DNA from: Darksidea phi
Lineage: Eukaryota; Ascomycota; Dothideomycetes; Pleosporales; Lentitheciaceae
DNA length: 64,000 nt
Direction of reading: 5' to 3'
NCBI GenBank assembly: GCA_030770425.1
Contig: JASJFT010000117.1
Coordinates: 62,001 to 126,000, forward strand
Below are positions 38,501 through 52,300 of this stretch, one piece after another. How positions within the stretch are numbered: the first letter of the stretch is position 1; each line of letters opens with the position of its first letter. A program made the translations under genes and the position numbers. A model generated the notes under the pieces. That model was not told the origin of the DNA and did not search any database. It saw only the letters and a program-made list of their open reading frames with translations.

Positions 38501-40850
38501 CTAGCTTAGGTAAATAGCTAGCTATTTAATTAGAAAATAAGAACCCTAGTAATTATATAGATAATAAGTATAGCTAGTAGATCGCTAAGAATATATATAG
38601 TATATAAGAAGTATATAGGACTTATATTTCCTAAGCTAAGCCTAGAGCTAGAGTTACTATTTAGTATTTAGAAGAGTTAGAACTCTTTAAATAATTCCTA
38701 TATTCCCTATATAAGATATAATACTAAAGAAGTAAAACTATAGAGATCTAGCTCTTTAGTCTTAGTACTATAGAGTATAATAAAAGATACCTCTCGACCT
38801 AGTAATATAGCTTCTAATACTATAGATAAAGTATTTAAGTAACCCCCTAAATATATATATAATAAGAAGAACTAAGAACTATCTATATACGCGAGTTATA
38901 GATTATAAGAGTAAGATTCTAATAATCTAAATATATTTAGGGGTAGTAGAAGTAGAATATATATACTACTTAGTAATATAGATAATAATCTAGATTAACT
39001 AGATAATATTCTAAATAAAGCTTTTATAGATTAAGTCCCTATAGATAAAGAGCTTAAGTTAATAGTAGAATATAAGACTTTACTCTTTATAATTATAGCT
39101 ACTATACTTTTAAGAAAACGTCGCGAATATTATAATAACCTACTAAAAGAATTAGAAAAATAGAAGGATTTATATATATATCCTTATAAGAAGCTATTTA
39201 TAGAAGTAGTTTATTAGAAAATATAAATACTTAAGAAGAAAGATATATAAGAAGTAATAAAGTATAAGAAGTAAATATAGAGATTACTTCTACTTAAATA
39301 AATATTTACCTATAAGCTTAATTAGGATAGATTCTTAATTAAGTATAAAGCTTATATCTATATATAAGGTAATCTCTAGATTAAGAATTTAATTTAGTTA
39401 ATCTATACTATAATACTTACTATACGATCTTTTTATATAATAATAATAATTATAATATAGTTTAACCTAGAGGTATACTAGCTTAATATAGTTAGAACCT
39501 TTCTAAATACTTACTAGAATAATTAATCTAACGTACTTTATAAACTTTCTAATAACTTTAAAGAACCTAATAAATATATTAAACTTAACTAAGTACTATA
39601 TAAATTATATAACTTACTACTATTATAGTATAAAGAGTTCTCCTAAGCTCTAAAGGGTCTAGGGCTTATAATATTAAAAGAAGAGCTATATTTATTCTTT
39701 AATAAGAAGTAGTATATATTTATTCTATTCTATATAAATAATATACTTATAATATATTATATATCGGATAAGCTAGCTATATAAGTATTCCTTAGGTTAA
39801 TTAAGATAAAGTATAGAATAAAAGATTATAATCCTATTAAGTAGTTCTTAGAAGTATAAGTAATTAGAAATAAAGAAGTTTAAATAATTAAACTAGTCTA
39901 TAACGTATATATTAATAAGATTATAAAGAAGTTCTTATTTACTAATATAGAGAGCTTCTTTATAATATTACTTTTAAATAAAGAGCTTATAAAGAATATA
40001 AAAGAGATAATAAAGCTATAGATTAAGATATACTAAAAGTATATAGGATTAATTCTATATATAGTAATTATACTATATTCTAATATAGTATTTATAACTT
40101 TCTAGCTATTATACTATCTTATAAACCTAAGTAAAGAGTACTTTATAGTAGTAGACTAGATAATTATATATCTATATAGAACGTAATACGAAGATATTAG
40201 ATATAATAGATATAATAATATATAACTTCTTATATATAAGAATACTTTATTTATAAATAATCTAAAAATAAGATAATTATCTTATAGATATATTATTATA
40301 CTCTTTAAAGAATCTATACTATAAAAAGCTACGAGATAACCTACTATTACTACCTCTATAATTAAAGCTAAGCTATTTATTCTAGAATATATTATAAAGG
40401 AATTCCTAACTTTTAAGTATTTCTTTAAAGAATTTACCCTAGACTTAAATATTATATAGTAGATCTTTTATAATAATTAGTAGATAATTTAGCTCGTTAT
40501 TAGAGAAAATAAGTAAATTACTACCTAGCTATACTACGTAGATATATAAAATATATAATTATATTAAAAGTATACTAAAGATATATTTAAAATACTCTAC
40601 TTAAAAATAAATAATATACCTATAGATAGACTTATAAAGTACTTATTAATATAATAATTTTAGTATTTTAAAAAGTAACTAAATATTTAAGTATATATTA
40701 GTACGAAAAAGAATAATAACTAGTTAAAAGAGCTTATAATTTAAAGTTATAGGAAATCTTTATTCTTTCTTAATTCTACTAGGAAGCCCCGAAACTTAGA
40801 TAACTAGAAAATTAATAAGCTCCTCTAGGAGCTCCTTAACCTACTAGCGA
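35600..40850 (+). pseudogene. copia-B gag-pol, RIP-mutated
   Basis: Plus-strand Ty1/copia polyprotein. The start of RT reads YKAYIYIQGNLQ (YKARLVARGxxQ block) near 39340-39375. A VYQLNIVRTFLN stretch (DVxxAFLN block) lies near 39467-39510. The catalytic loop FILFYINNILI, from FYVDDILI, is at about 39718-39752. RNase H ends with PIDRLTKYL, from ADxLTKxL, at 40619-40645. Upstream, 36-38.5 kb should hold gag, protease and integrase in that order, but I cannot place their catalytic residues securely. No start codon survives. Confidence 0.87.
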
Positions 40851-40882
40851 CGAACTAGGAGCTTTAGGAGAGAACTACCTCT

Positions 40883-40936
40883 TTACTTCTTCTTCTTCTA
40901 CTTCTTCTTCTTTTTCTTCTTCTCTTCTTCCTCCTT
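40883..40936 (+). repeat. (TTC)n polypyrimidine microsatellite
   Basis: Interrupted run of cttctt units just past the end of copia-B pol. Pyrimidine tracts lack CpA and TpG and so resist RIP, which may be why it remains recognisable. Confidence 0.8.
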
Positions 40937-41832
40937 TAAGCTAGTACTAGGAGAGAGTAATATATATATAATAGTCTAAAGCTAGTATACCTCCTATATA
41001 ATATTAGTATAATTAAGAATATAGTATATAGAGCTTAGTATAAAGCTAAAAAATATAACTTATCTACTTATTATAGGTCTTAATAGCTATAGTAAGTTAC
41101 TAAGTAAATAATAGAACTACTTAGAAACTATAATATAATTAGTATAAGTATAATAATAATAACTAGTATATTCTTAAAACTTATAATATAAGGTAATTAT
41201 ATTTAAAGATATAGTACTAGTATTAGATACTACTAGTTAATAAATTATAGTACTTTTTTTTAAAATATTCTATAAGTATAGATCTTATATATCCCTAATA
41301 AGGATATACTTAGAGTACTCTAGAAATACCTCTCTAAAAAGTAGATATCTCGGGTATAGATATAGATAAAAAAGAAGATATAGATATAAATATAGATAAG
41401 TAATATAAATAATTATAACTATAACTAGAAGTAGCTAAGCTATAAGTAGAGTAGATAATAATAATATATATATAGATAGTATAGAAATAAGTACTAGTCT
41501 ATAAAATAATTAGTATCTAATTTATAAAAAACTTATAATAAGAGTCTAAAGAAAGTTTAAAGAAAAAGATAATACTTATACGAGCTATTATAATATTATT
41601 CTAAAGAAGAGAGAAAGAGAGAGATTAATTTATAAAATATTTATTATTATCTATAAGTAATAAATATATATATTATATAAGTACTAGAGCTTATATTTAT
41701 TTAGAAAAGCTTAATTAGCTTATCTAGTAATAGTATTAGTATAAGTACTAGTATATACGTACTATACGTTATAATTATATACTTAATTAACTTATTAATA
41801 AATATACTATTATATAATATATCTAAAAGATA
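40937..41832 (+). other. copia-B 3' non-coding region
   Basis: About 0.9 kb between pol and the 3' LTR. I see no reading frame, no duplicate elsewhere in the window and no convincing polypurine tract next to the LTR (aaaaga only). Confidence 0.55.
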
Positions 41833-42021
41833 TATTATAATACCTAAACTACGTAGTACCTAGAGATAACTATTCCCGAGCTTTAATATACTAGAGAAGT
41901 ATTATTTCTATACTCTAATAGATCTATATAGAAAGAGCCGAGCTCTCTATTATAATAGATAGTAATCTTCCTCTTAATTTACTTCTAAGTAGCTCTAGTA
42001 AGCTCTCTTCTTTTCTCTATA
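41833..42021 (+). repeat. copia-B 3' LTR
   Basis: 189 bp, same ends as the 5' LTR. The few differences are mostly transitions, indicating a relatively young insertion compared with the other elements. Confidence 0.93.
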
Positions 42022-42026
42022 AATAG

Positions 42027-45000
42027 CTATTAGGGCTTAAAATATTTAAATAATTAGTATAATAGTATAGATATCTTCGACTTTTATTTATAGATTACTA
42101 CGTATATATATCTAAGTTTTATATTTTAATAAATAGTTTTAATTATTAAGTTTATATTTATATACTTATATTAGTAGTAGAACCTTATTATCTTAAGTAT
42201 ACTAAGTATTATATTTATTTTAGATTATCTACTTATAGATCTCTTTATATTTAATTATTACTAATTCTTATTATATAGCTTATAAGAAGTCTTTCTTATA
42301 AAGAGATAGTAATTTTATTATATTCTTATAATACTTTAGTTTTACTAATAGCTCTATATATTTAAATCGTATTTTTAGTACTATTACTAAGGTAGTTATA
42401 TAGACTAACTAGTAAGTATTAATAAAGAAGCTAGAGTTCTTCTATATAAACTTCTTCTTTACTACTTTAATTAATCTTTTAAGTAGAATATAATATTAAT
42501 AAAGATTAGTATTTATTAGTTCTTAATACTCTATATAATTTAAATTAGGCTTAGTTTTATACTTATACTTTAAGAATCGATTTAATAGCTATAATAATAG
42601 CTTAGATAAATTTATTTCTAAGATTAATAAATTTAGTATAGAGAGCTAATTTACTATAGATTCCTAAGTAATAGCTTAAGTAGTAATCTAAGTAGTAGAT
42701 TCTATAATCTTTATCAAAACTATATATTTATCTTCTAATAAGACTTCTAAAGAAGTATCTTCGCTATTTAATATAGATAAGTAGTATTCGTAAATAAATT
42801 ACTTTAGCTTAAAGTCTTAAAGAAGAGAATCTAAATTATCTTAAGACTAATAAAATAGATTCTCTTAAAATATAATATTTTTTATATAGATTATCTTATT
42901 ACTATAAGCTTTACTTCTTATCTTTAATATTTAGATTTTATAGATATTTAATAAATTATAACTAATTAAATATTCTACTAGTACTTATAAGCTAAGCTTA
43001 TTATTTTTATATATTTACTTATATAGTATATAAGCTCTATAGCTATAAATATATAAGTAAGCTAGTAATAGTTTTTTCTAATATATAATTTTAAATAGTA
43101 TCTTTTAATTTAGTAATCGTATAGGTATTTAGTTAAGTAAATAGACTACTATTCTATAAATCTTAAGACTAAGAGCTAGTAAAAGATTTACTATAATTCT
43201 TATTAAGTAATTTCTTTTAATTAAACTTCTATCTAAGTACTTAGCTAAGCTATTCTACTTAATAGTATATAGTACTTATATCTATAATTTAATTTCTTTC
43301 TATAGATAATAGACTTATATTAAATTATCTAATAAACTATAACCTCGCTTATTATTAACTATTAAAAAGGTAATAATTATATTAAATTCTTATTTAATAG
43401 CTCTATCTAGCTATATAAATATTATTTAAAGAGTAGACTTATTATACTTAACTATTATATAGACCGTATATAGTTTTAAGAATAGATTAAATATATAAAA
43501 TATATATTAATAGTCGTTATAGACTAATATATTAAGCTCGATTAGATTAATAACTATAGTTTCGAACGGTTAGCTAGTATCTAGTTTATAACTAAATTAA
43601 TAAGAAATAATCTAATAAGATTTATTCTATAAATACTTCTTATAGTAAATTATTTTAAGAGCTATTATACTATTATCTATATAAAAGTCTAAAATATTAC
43701 TAACTAATTAATTAATTATATTACTATTTAAATAATTTATAAGTAGATAAAGTTATAACTTACTTAGTAATCTAGATTAAAGTAGTAAAGTTAAGATCTA
43801 TAGTTAGTATTAATTAGTAGTAAATATTATATACTAAGTATATTATAGTAGCTTAATACGATAGACTATAAGTTAGTATCTACTAACTCTAATAAGCTTT
43901 ATAATATTTTAAGATTAAGTTCTTAATTAATATAAAACGTTCCTTTCTAAGTTAAAATAGATATTTAATAAGAATAGCTATAATAGTAATACTAGGCTAG
44001 TAAAGAAGCTAGAGATAAAGACTACTTATTTAAGTATTATCTTTTTTAAGTTCTAAGGTATTAATAAGATTATTTATATATTTCTCTAGGCTTAAATAGT
44101 TATCTTTAAGTCTTCTACTAGAATAATATCCTTAGGTAAAGCTAGAACTTTTTATTAGAACTTAATAGGATTATTATAGATATAAATATCTATACCTAGA
44201 TCTAATATTTAGAAATAGAGAAGTAGGTAGATATTATTAGCTATTAAGATATTATATACTACTAAGTATATAGTATAGACTTTATATTTATATTATAGTA
44301 GATTATTATCTATATTAATTTCTATTATATTAGTAATATTACTATTCTAGCTAGTCTATTTTTATTATTTATAATATTACTTTCTCTTATATATTTTAGT
44401 TAAGATACCCTTCTTATTCTTAGCTTTAAAATTAACTATTTTTTTAGTCTTTTTAGAGTTCTTTATAAATCTTTCTTTATATAATAAGATATTAATATAC
44501 TAGTATTATTTCTAATAATATAGATCTTTATATAGGTATAGCTTTAATAGCTTATTATTCTATAATCTCTTTTTATTATATAGAGATTATTCTTAATTTA
44601 GTATAACTACGAATATACTATTACTAATATTTAGCTTTATTATCTATATTATTTAGTAATAGCGTAGATAGCTAGCTAGTAGATTAGATAGTATAGGGTT
44701 AATTAAACTATTTAAGCTAGCTTCTACGTTAAATACTATAATCGCTATAATAACTATATAGGTTAAATCGATTTATTTAATAGCTTATATTAAATTCTTA
44801 TATAGTTAATATTCTAATACTTTTAATAGATTAAGCTATATAGCTTAATTATAGACTATTTAAAAGATTATATCCTATTCTTTAAGATTCTCTCTACGTA
44901 CGTATAGTATTTTAGCTAAGTTATATACTTTTTAAATCTTATATTCTTAATTAGTTAATAATAAGGTAAATAGCTATTTTAAAGTCTTAAACTAATTATA

Positions 45001-45400
45001 TAGTAATTTCTAATCCTTAATCTAATAGATAAGGTCTTTAACTAGTATATTAATTATATAGACTTTAATTTAGTCGAGCTTATCTTTAAATCTATAATAT
45101 TCTTTTAGCTTTATATAGTAGATACTTAGATCCTTATTATATTAAATAAGACCTATTAAGCTAGATTTAATTACTAGTAACTTATTCTCGTTAATAGAAG
45201 GTATAGAATTAATAGGATATTTAGGCTTATTTAACTCTATAGAGGCTTTAGCTTCGAAATCGATATAGTCCTATATATTAGCTATCTTAACTAGCCTTTA
45301 TATAGTATAAATCTATAGATTCTAATTATATAGATCTTAGAGAATAGTAGCTAAACTAGCTTTAGTTATAGTAGACGATAAAGTTATTATTTTATTATAT
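42027..45400 (-). pseudogene. copia-A gag, protease, integrase and RT first half
   Basis: Minus strand. A protease-like block LDLGIDIYIYNNPIKF lies near 44160-44205; the DLG is compatible with the DPG variant after RIP, followed by a HVCNN-type stretch. Integrase should occupy roughly 43-44 kb. RT begins near 42130 with LKYKTQIYIRSNLQ (the LKHKARLCVRGDLQ-type block), then DIYTIILII, and breaks at 42027, where copia-B entered. Upstream toward 45400 lies gag, without a zinc knuckle I can place. Confidence 0.85.
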
Positions 45401-45457
45401 AAAGAAGGATAAAAATAGATTATATAATATAGATAGATTAGATCGAGCTTATAACTA

Positions 45458-45697
45458 TAAGTAGATAGAAGATATAGAATAAATATATTAAGTAGTCTAA
45501 TTATCTAGCTAGGGTATAAGTAGAGGGTTTTATATATAAGTTATACTAGATTAGATAACTAAAGTAATTATTATAAGTTACTATATAGTTATTATAAGCT
45601 AGGGTATAGTTATAACTAGTATATAGTTATAGTAAATTAGTATAAATTATTATATAAATAGAATAATTATATAATATATAGTACTCGACTACTTATA
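45458..45697 (-). repeat. copia-A 5' LTR
   Basis: 240 bp, the direct counterpart of 14981-15182. It carries an extra stretch near 45543-45582 that looks like a partial internal duplication of the tataagttactatatagttattataag segment. Confidence 0.87.
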
Positions 45698-45702
45698 TAA
45701 TA

Positions 45703-46300
45703 CCTATCTAATATATTAATTCTTTCTTACTATTATATAGAGATAGAAGATATTATACTTTATCTCTTTTTTATTATAATTTATATCTAACTTTCTTTTT
45801 AATACTCTAAAATTAATTTAGTAGTCTTCGTAATTAGTTATACGATTATTACTTCTTTTAGTATTAACTTTTTATAAATTTTTAAAAAGTATTTAAGCTT
45901 ATTTATAAGTTAATAATCTATTTAAAGTTTCTAATTTATATTTATAAATATAATATATTCTATAATTTAGTATACTATTTATCTTAGTTTTAAGAATAGA
46001 TTATAAAGAGATTATAAAACTATTAGATTAAAGTTCCTATAAGAATTCTAACTTTAAATATATTAGTTTTAGAAGAATATAAATATAAGCCTTCTACTAC
46101 TTTATAAAGCTAATTAATAGCTAGTTAATACTAAGATTTTATTTAGAGTTTTATTAGAAGATTAGATTATTCTTCTTCTACTAACTTTCTAATTACTACT
46201 ATATCTCGTACCTCGTCGAGCTTAGGGAACTTTTATATTAAATTACTAGTAATTCTAAAGTTAAATAATTAGAATATAGAAGATACTATAGTAGAGGGTA
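45703..46300. other. unassigned AT-rich DNA right of copia-A
   Basis: About 600 bp of strongly AT-rich, RIP-mutated sequence. No repeat partner or recognisable reading found. Its base composition changes near 46.4 kb to a CpG-richer block. Confidence 0.4.
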
Positions 46301-49300
46301 ATAAAGGGTATATTATATAGTAACTTTATAATAGATTCTAACTATTACGATAGTCTATAAAATAGTATAATAGAAACTATAATCTTTATTATAAATATAT
46401 AAGACGAGCTATCTATACCTCCTTCTACGTCTATATAACCTCTAAATATACCTCTTCCCTAATCTATCTAATAGGTTACTAAGCGCCGTTAGTAGGACCC
46501 TAGGAGATAGATAGATATATTATACTTAGTTAAGAAAAGTCTTTTACTTTAGTACTTTAGATTCTATTATTATTCTTATCGCTTTAGTAGTTTTATTTAA
46601 TCTAAAATTTATAGGTAGAACTCGGCTATACTTTTCTCTTCTTTATTACTAGCTTATATTTATATTTATTATAGCTAGGCGTACTACTAATACTCTCTCT
46701 TTAAGATAAATCTCGATATATTTTATATAATAATTTAGTTATCGTAATAGTATACTAAGGATATATACTATAAAGTATAATTAGATAATATACTATTTTA
46801 TAAGAGTAGAGTAGTTAAACGAACTTTACCCGTAGTTTTTTCGAGACTATCGGCGTTCTTAATAGAAGGTATTTAGAAGTATAATATATTCGGGTAGAAT
46901 AAGCTAAGTAAAATACCTAATATAAGTATTATATCGGCTTTATACTTATTAAATAGATATTTCTATATATAGAGTTTATAGGGTAGATATATTATTTAAC
47001 GTATTTTTATAATAGATTAGGTAAGAATTTTATAGTATCGTCTAGTAATAGATATACCTCTACTACTAGTCGTACATATATCTATACTACTACGTAAGAG
47101 AAAGGTTAAATATCCTAATTTCTTTAATACTTATATATAATATTTCTTAAGTTATAGAGTATCTCTAATATATATTAGCTAAGTAAAATATTACTTACCT
47201 ACTATATATAGAGTTTATAATACTATATACTTACGGGTTACTCTAGCTTATATATATAAAATTCTACTAATAGATATAATTATACTTAGGGAATAAGTTC
47301 GTATTAGGAACTACCTTTAAAAGATATTATACTTATTATTATACGTTCTACTTCTTTAACTACCTACTAGCGGCTAAAAAATATTAACGCTCTAAAACGT
47401 AGTTTCTTATTATATAGATTCCTAAAAGTAGCTTATCTTTTATCCTTAATATAAATCTTATATCTTCTATATATAAGAATAATAGAGTTAGAGGATTATA
47501 AGCGGAGATATTAGACGATATAAGCTATACTTAATAGTAACTTCTATCCCTATACTTATTCTCGATATATATAGGTATAGAATAGAGCTTAATTTTCTCT
47601 ATTCTCTATCTCCGCGCTCGATCTTATAACTTTTTCTTCTTAGCCTAATTTACTCTAGTACTAGTCTTTAATATATCTAAAAAGCCTAAATATCCGCTAA
47701 CGTAGTCTAGAATACTAGACTAGGTAGTATTACCGTCCTCGTTTTCTCTATCCTACTTACTACTAATACTAAATACTCTAAGCCTACTAGGTTTACCTTT
47801 AGTATCCCTTTATATATAGAATTATAGTCGTTTAAAGCTAACTAGCTATTATTAATATTAAGTTTTCTTCTATCTTAGTATAAACCTATTCTATACCTTA
47901 AACTAACTTAAGAAGTATTAGATAGTAGAAGATAGGCTTTAAATCGACTAGAAGTATAGTATAGCTAGTATAGATAATAATACGCTCGATATATTTACGG
48001 GTAAAGGTAAAAGTTCCTAGCTAGTATAAGTAGTATTAAAAGTACTCGTTATCTAACTACTACGTATAATCTAGTCTACGAGAGAGAATCGTATATCTTC
48101 TTATATACTAGACGATAAGAAGTAAGATAGCTCTATTACTAGATTATCTACTCTAGTTAGTCTAACCTCTCTTAACCTATAGAGTACTAGAACTCTATTC
48201 TTCTACTCGGTCCGAAGATATTAAGGAAATAGTTAGGTAATAGAGCTACTAGTATTTATATAGCTAGGTCCTCGGTACTTTAAGAAATTTTTATTAATAG
48301 ATAAGTATAGGCTTAGCTAGTATAAGCTATAGGTATATATTATATCTCTATATTAATATATAATTAGGGATAAATTAAGTAAGAAAAGGCTTAATTAGAT
48401 AAGTAGATACTAAGTACCTAATAATAAACGCTTATATATATTATTCTAGTCTATTAAAGGCTTTAATTCGTTTATATATCTCTTATAAGGTTATAGTATA
48501 AAGTATAGATTAGTATACTATCTAGTTAGGGTTCTACCTAGTTTAATTTAGCTTAAGAGGATATTCCTATACGTAATTAGTATAAATCCGTATTATATAT
48601 AATTCGGAATCTCGTATCTATACTAGTAGGCCTTCGGAGTTCCCGTATTACTTTTAGTATCTACTAGCTAAGAATCTCTAGATTAATTAAAGGAATAAGT
48701 TTCTTCTTTAACTACTTATTAATAGTCTTTAAGAGCTTAGCTTAGTCTTTATTCGTAATATTAATCTAAGTAGATAACGCCTCTATACGTTTAAGAAGTC
48801 GTTTAGCCTCTTTACTTATAATTTTCTAGAAATATTAGTTAAATACTAGTAGATATACTAGAAGCGCTCTATTATTATAAATTATTTTTACTAATTACTT
48901 AAATAGTAAGCGTAGGTCCGTACCTCCTTAGTCTTATCTTTAGCTTTAATTATTATAGTTATATTACTAGATAGTTATAGTAAAGCTTTATATAGATTTT
49001 TCTTTACTAAACTCCGATTTTCGATCTATAGATTTATATTTATACTATATATTATTATAGACCCTAGGTATATAAATATATTACTAGGTAATAACTAAAT
49101 ATATAGTATAGGGGCTACGTCTTATAACTTATATTAGATCGGATCGTCTAAAAGACCTTAATCTAGTAATAAAAGGAGTTCTTAATATAGTAATTAGGTA
49201 ATAGAATATCTTTAATATGGTATATAATAAACGGATTTCTCTAATAAAAGATTATAGTATAATAGTATTAAATATTTAAGATAAATAGAATATCCTTTAT

Positions 49301-52300
49301 AAATATATTTATAAACCGCGATAGCTTTACCTACTAAGAAGTAAGCTATAACTTACTAATTAATAAGTCTTACTATACTAGCCTTATTCCTTCTAAAAAC
49401 GCGCTAGTAATCTATATTAAGAAATTAATTATCGGTTTTAGACCTTTAAATAGTATTAGGAGAAGATATTAAGAATATTATTAAAGACGTACTTATAATT
49501 ATACTTCGAATAGTAATAGAAGATCGTTAACCCTTTATCTATCCTACGTAATTATAGCTCTTTAAAGAATATCTTAGGATTATTATAATTAGAATAGATT
49601 TAAGATATTATCGGCTATATCTCGATATCTTCTAGGTTAATTACCTATAGCTCTCTTCCTAAACGTTTCTATTAAAGAATAGAAGGGAACGTATCGGGCC
49701 TAGATATTATTATAGTAGATATAGACTATTTATTTATATATTATATTAGTATTCGTACAACCTCTAAAGCTAAGAGGATTAGCTAGTATACTTAGATTTA
49801 AGATTCTATATACCTAGTATAGTATAACTCTCGTCTCTAAAGTCTTTCTATCTAGTAAATTTCTATAATTGGTATAGAAAAGGAGGGTATTAACTAAAGC
49901 TATAATTATTTCTTACGAATTATTAGGGGTTTAGAAATTTTAAGCTAATTTACTTAAGTAAATCTACTTAGAGGTTAATAGTACGGAAGAATATACCTTT
50001 ATAGTCTACCTTAGTAATTTTTTAGCTATCCGTCTAATTTACTACTAATAGATACGTACTACTTCTTATAAATATAGCTATAAACTACGATTACGGTATA
50101 GTATATCGTATAGATTATACGGAGATAGGTTTTTAGCTATTACGTATCTTCTCTACTAATAATAATAGCTATTATTTCTTTACTTAAGATAAAGAGACTC
50201 TATACTAGCTAGTAGTACGTAGGTATAGTAAGGTAGGAGTAATTAAAAGCTTCTAGTTAATACGTACTACTATATTAGGAAAGATATTAAAATTAAAAAC
50301 TTTCCTACTAACTATTTTAAATAGTCTTAGATTAAAAGGTAAATACTATATATATTAGTAAGGTTAGAATATTTAGAATAGGTAGTAGAGTAGAAGGTTA
50401 CTTTTTTAGGTAGAAGTAAAGTTAAGGAATTAGTAGGTAAAAGAACGGTTTATTATTAAATTAATAGCTACGCTAGTCTATTTGGTTCGAAGTAATCGAG
50501 CTATACTATTTTAACTTCTCTTCGAGTAGTTAGAAAACGACTAATAAATAGCCTAAGCTTAGTTATATTAATAGTAGGTATAATAATATATTATAATATA
50601 GGCTTACTAAATTATTTAATATTAGCGTTAGTCTTATACTAGGTATATATTTTAATAATTTAGATATTATAGTTAAGAAAGGTATAGAGCTTTATAGTTT
50701 CGTATACTCTATAGAGTATTATAGTCTTCGTAGTTTATATATACCTATAGGTAAAGATAAGAGTATTAATTCTATATATACTTAGTAGGATTAGAAACTT
50801 CCCTAATAGAGTAAAAATACTAACTTATACTATTATATATTTCGGGTATAAAAGAAAGGCTTTTACTCGAGATAAAAGGTTAGTCGATTTAAGTATATAT
50901 ACCTATAGGTAGATAAAGGATTTTATACTTAGCTATCTAGAATACTTAGCTTAATATACTATCTTTTCGTCCTTAAATAAGCGCCTCTAAGATTTACCCG
51001 TACTAGAGGTAACTAGCTAAGATAAGACCGGATAAAAAGGTAAAGATTAGACTACTTCTATACTAGAATATTATATAAGCTATATTATTTACTACTAATA
51101 GTTAAAAGTTCTCCCCTTACGAATATCGGCGAGCCGTTAATAGTAGTTATTAGTTAGAAAGAAGGACTAAAATCCTTATAAGCGCCCGGCCGGAGTAATA
51201 GTATTACTATACTATAATAAGGCTTCTTAGAAGTATCTATATATACTAGTTAATTAAGTAGAACTTACTTATAATTCTATTACTATTCTACTTAAGTATA
51301 CGTATCGCTCGCGTTAGAAAATAGGAAGTACTATACTATAATAATCTTTTATAGACTAGTTTCGACCCTATATAATCTAGATATTACTAGTTTAAGTAGA
51401 ACTTAACGATCTTAGAAATATATACCTTAGTAAAGGGGCTATAATACTTCTATATATAATTATATATACTTTATCTTAAGAAGTAATATATCTATACCTA
51501 TATATTTATTTCTTAAGACTAATATATTATATATAAAACCTTTCTATATCGATTTACTAAGGCTTTAAAAGTACTATAGTACTACTTCTATAACTATCTA
51601 CCTATAGCCTCCCCCTAGTATCCTCTATACCTACCCTTAGATACTTAGGACTCGAAATTAATCTATAAATTTTCTTCCTCTATATTATTATTATATTATC
51701 TTTAGATATAGGGATCTTAAGTACTCTATATACTATAGTCTTACCGTCCTAAGTAATAGTATAAGAGATATAATTCGATAGAATTAATAATTTCGTATAT
51801 ATCGATTATAAATAACGCCTAGTTATCTCTTAATTAATTATTAGGTAGTTATAGACTTTAGCGAATAGAATCGAGTTAATAGTAGTATAAGATATAGTAA
51901 AAGAACTTAGAAGATTCTATACTACCTACTAAATAAAATACGCGTATCTATATAATACTATTAACCTACCCTATATATCTAATATATACTAGTACGTCTA
52001 TAGGTATAAATAGCTATACCTTTACTTATATATAGAGGGAGTCTATCTATTACTTACTCCGAGCTATTATATTATACCGTTTCTACCTCTCTATATATTA
52101 TTAGTAGAGAACGCTAGATCGATTTTATCGAACCGAATAATAAAACTATTATCTTATACGTTAGTAGAATTTATCTAAGAGATAGTATATTTAATTACTT
52201 ACTAGTTATTAGTCTACTTAAGTATTATATGTAGCTATATAGGGAAGATACTACTAAGGATAGTAGACTAACGTTTAGAGAAATAGCTATCTAGTCTTCT

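Larger units (their letters stand above)
35370..42021 (+). mobile_element. copia-B, full-length Ty1/copia element inserted in copia-A RT
   Basis: 6652 bp with 189-bp LTRs, flanked by aataa (35365-35369) and aatag (42022-42026). Opposite orientation to copia-A. Immediately after the 5' LTR the + strand reads attataagcct, again the RIP form of a TTATGAGCC-type primer site pairing with an initiator tRNA-Met fragment. About 0.9 kb of non-coding DNA lies between pol and the 3' LTR. Confidence 0.92.
14981..45697 (-). mobile_element. copia-A, host element split by gypsy X and copia-B
   Basis: LTRs at 14981-15182 and 45458-45697 are flanked by taata (14976-14980 and 45698-45702). After removing gypsy X with its duplication (18,536 bp) and copia-B with its duplication (6,657 bp), about 5.5 kb remains, a normal copia length. 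Coding is on the minus strand. The primer-binding site next to the 5' LTR reads tagttataagctcgatc on minus, which is TGGTTATGAGC-like after RIP and matches an initiator tRNA-Met half-molecule primer. Reading across the two break points restores RT continuity and a 20-bp minisatellite, which supports a single original element. Confidence 0.88.

Noticed and set aside
46301..52000. Telomere-linked RecQ-type helicase or DUF3435 captain gene
   Set aside because: Some + strand readings have the feel of a large subtelomeric protein, but I found no helicase or tyrosine-recombinase motif and my reading switched frames, so no identity is claimed.
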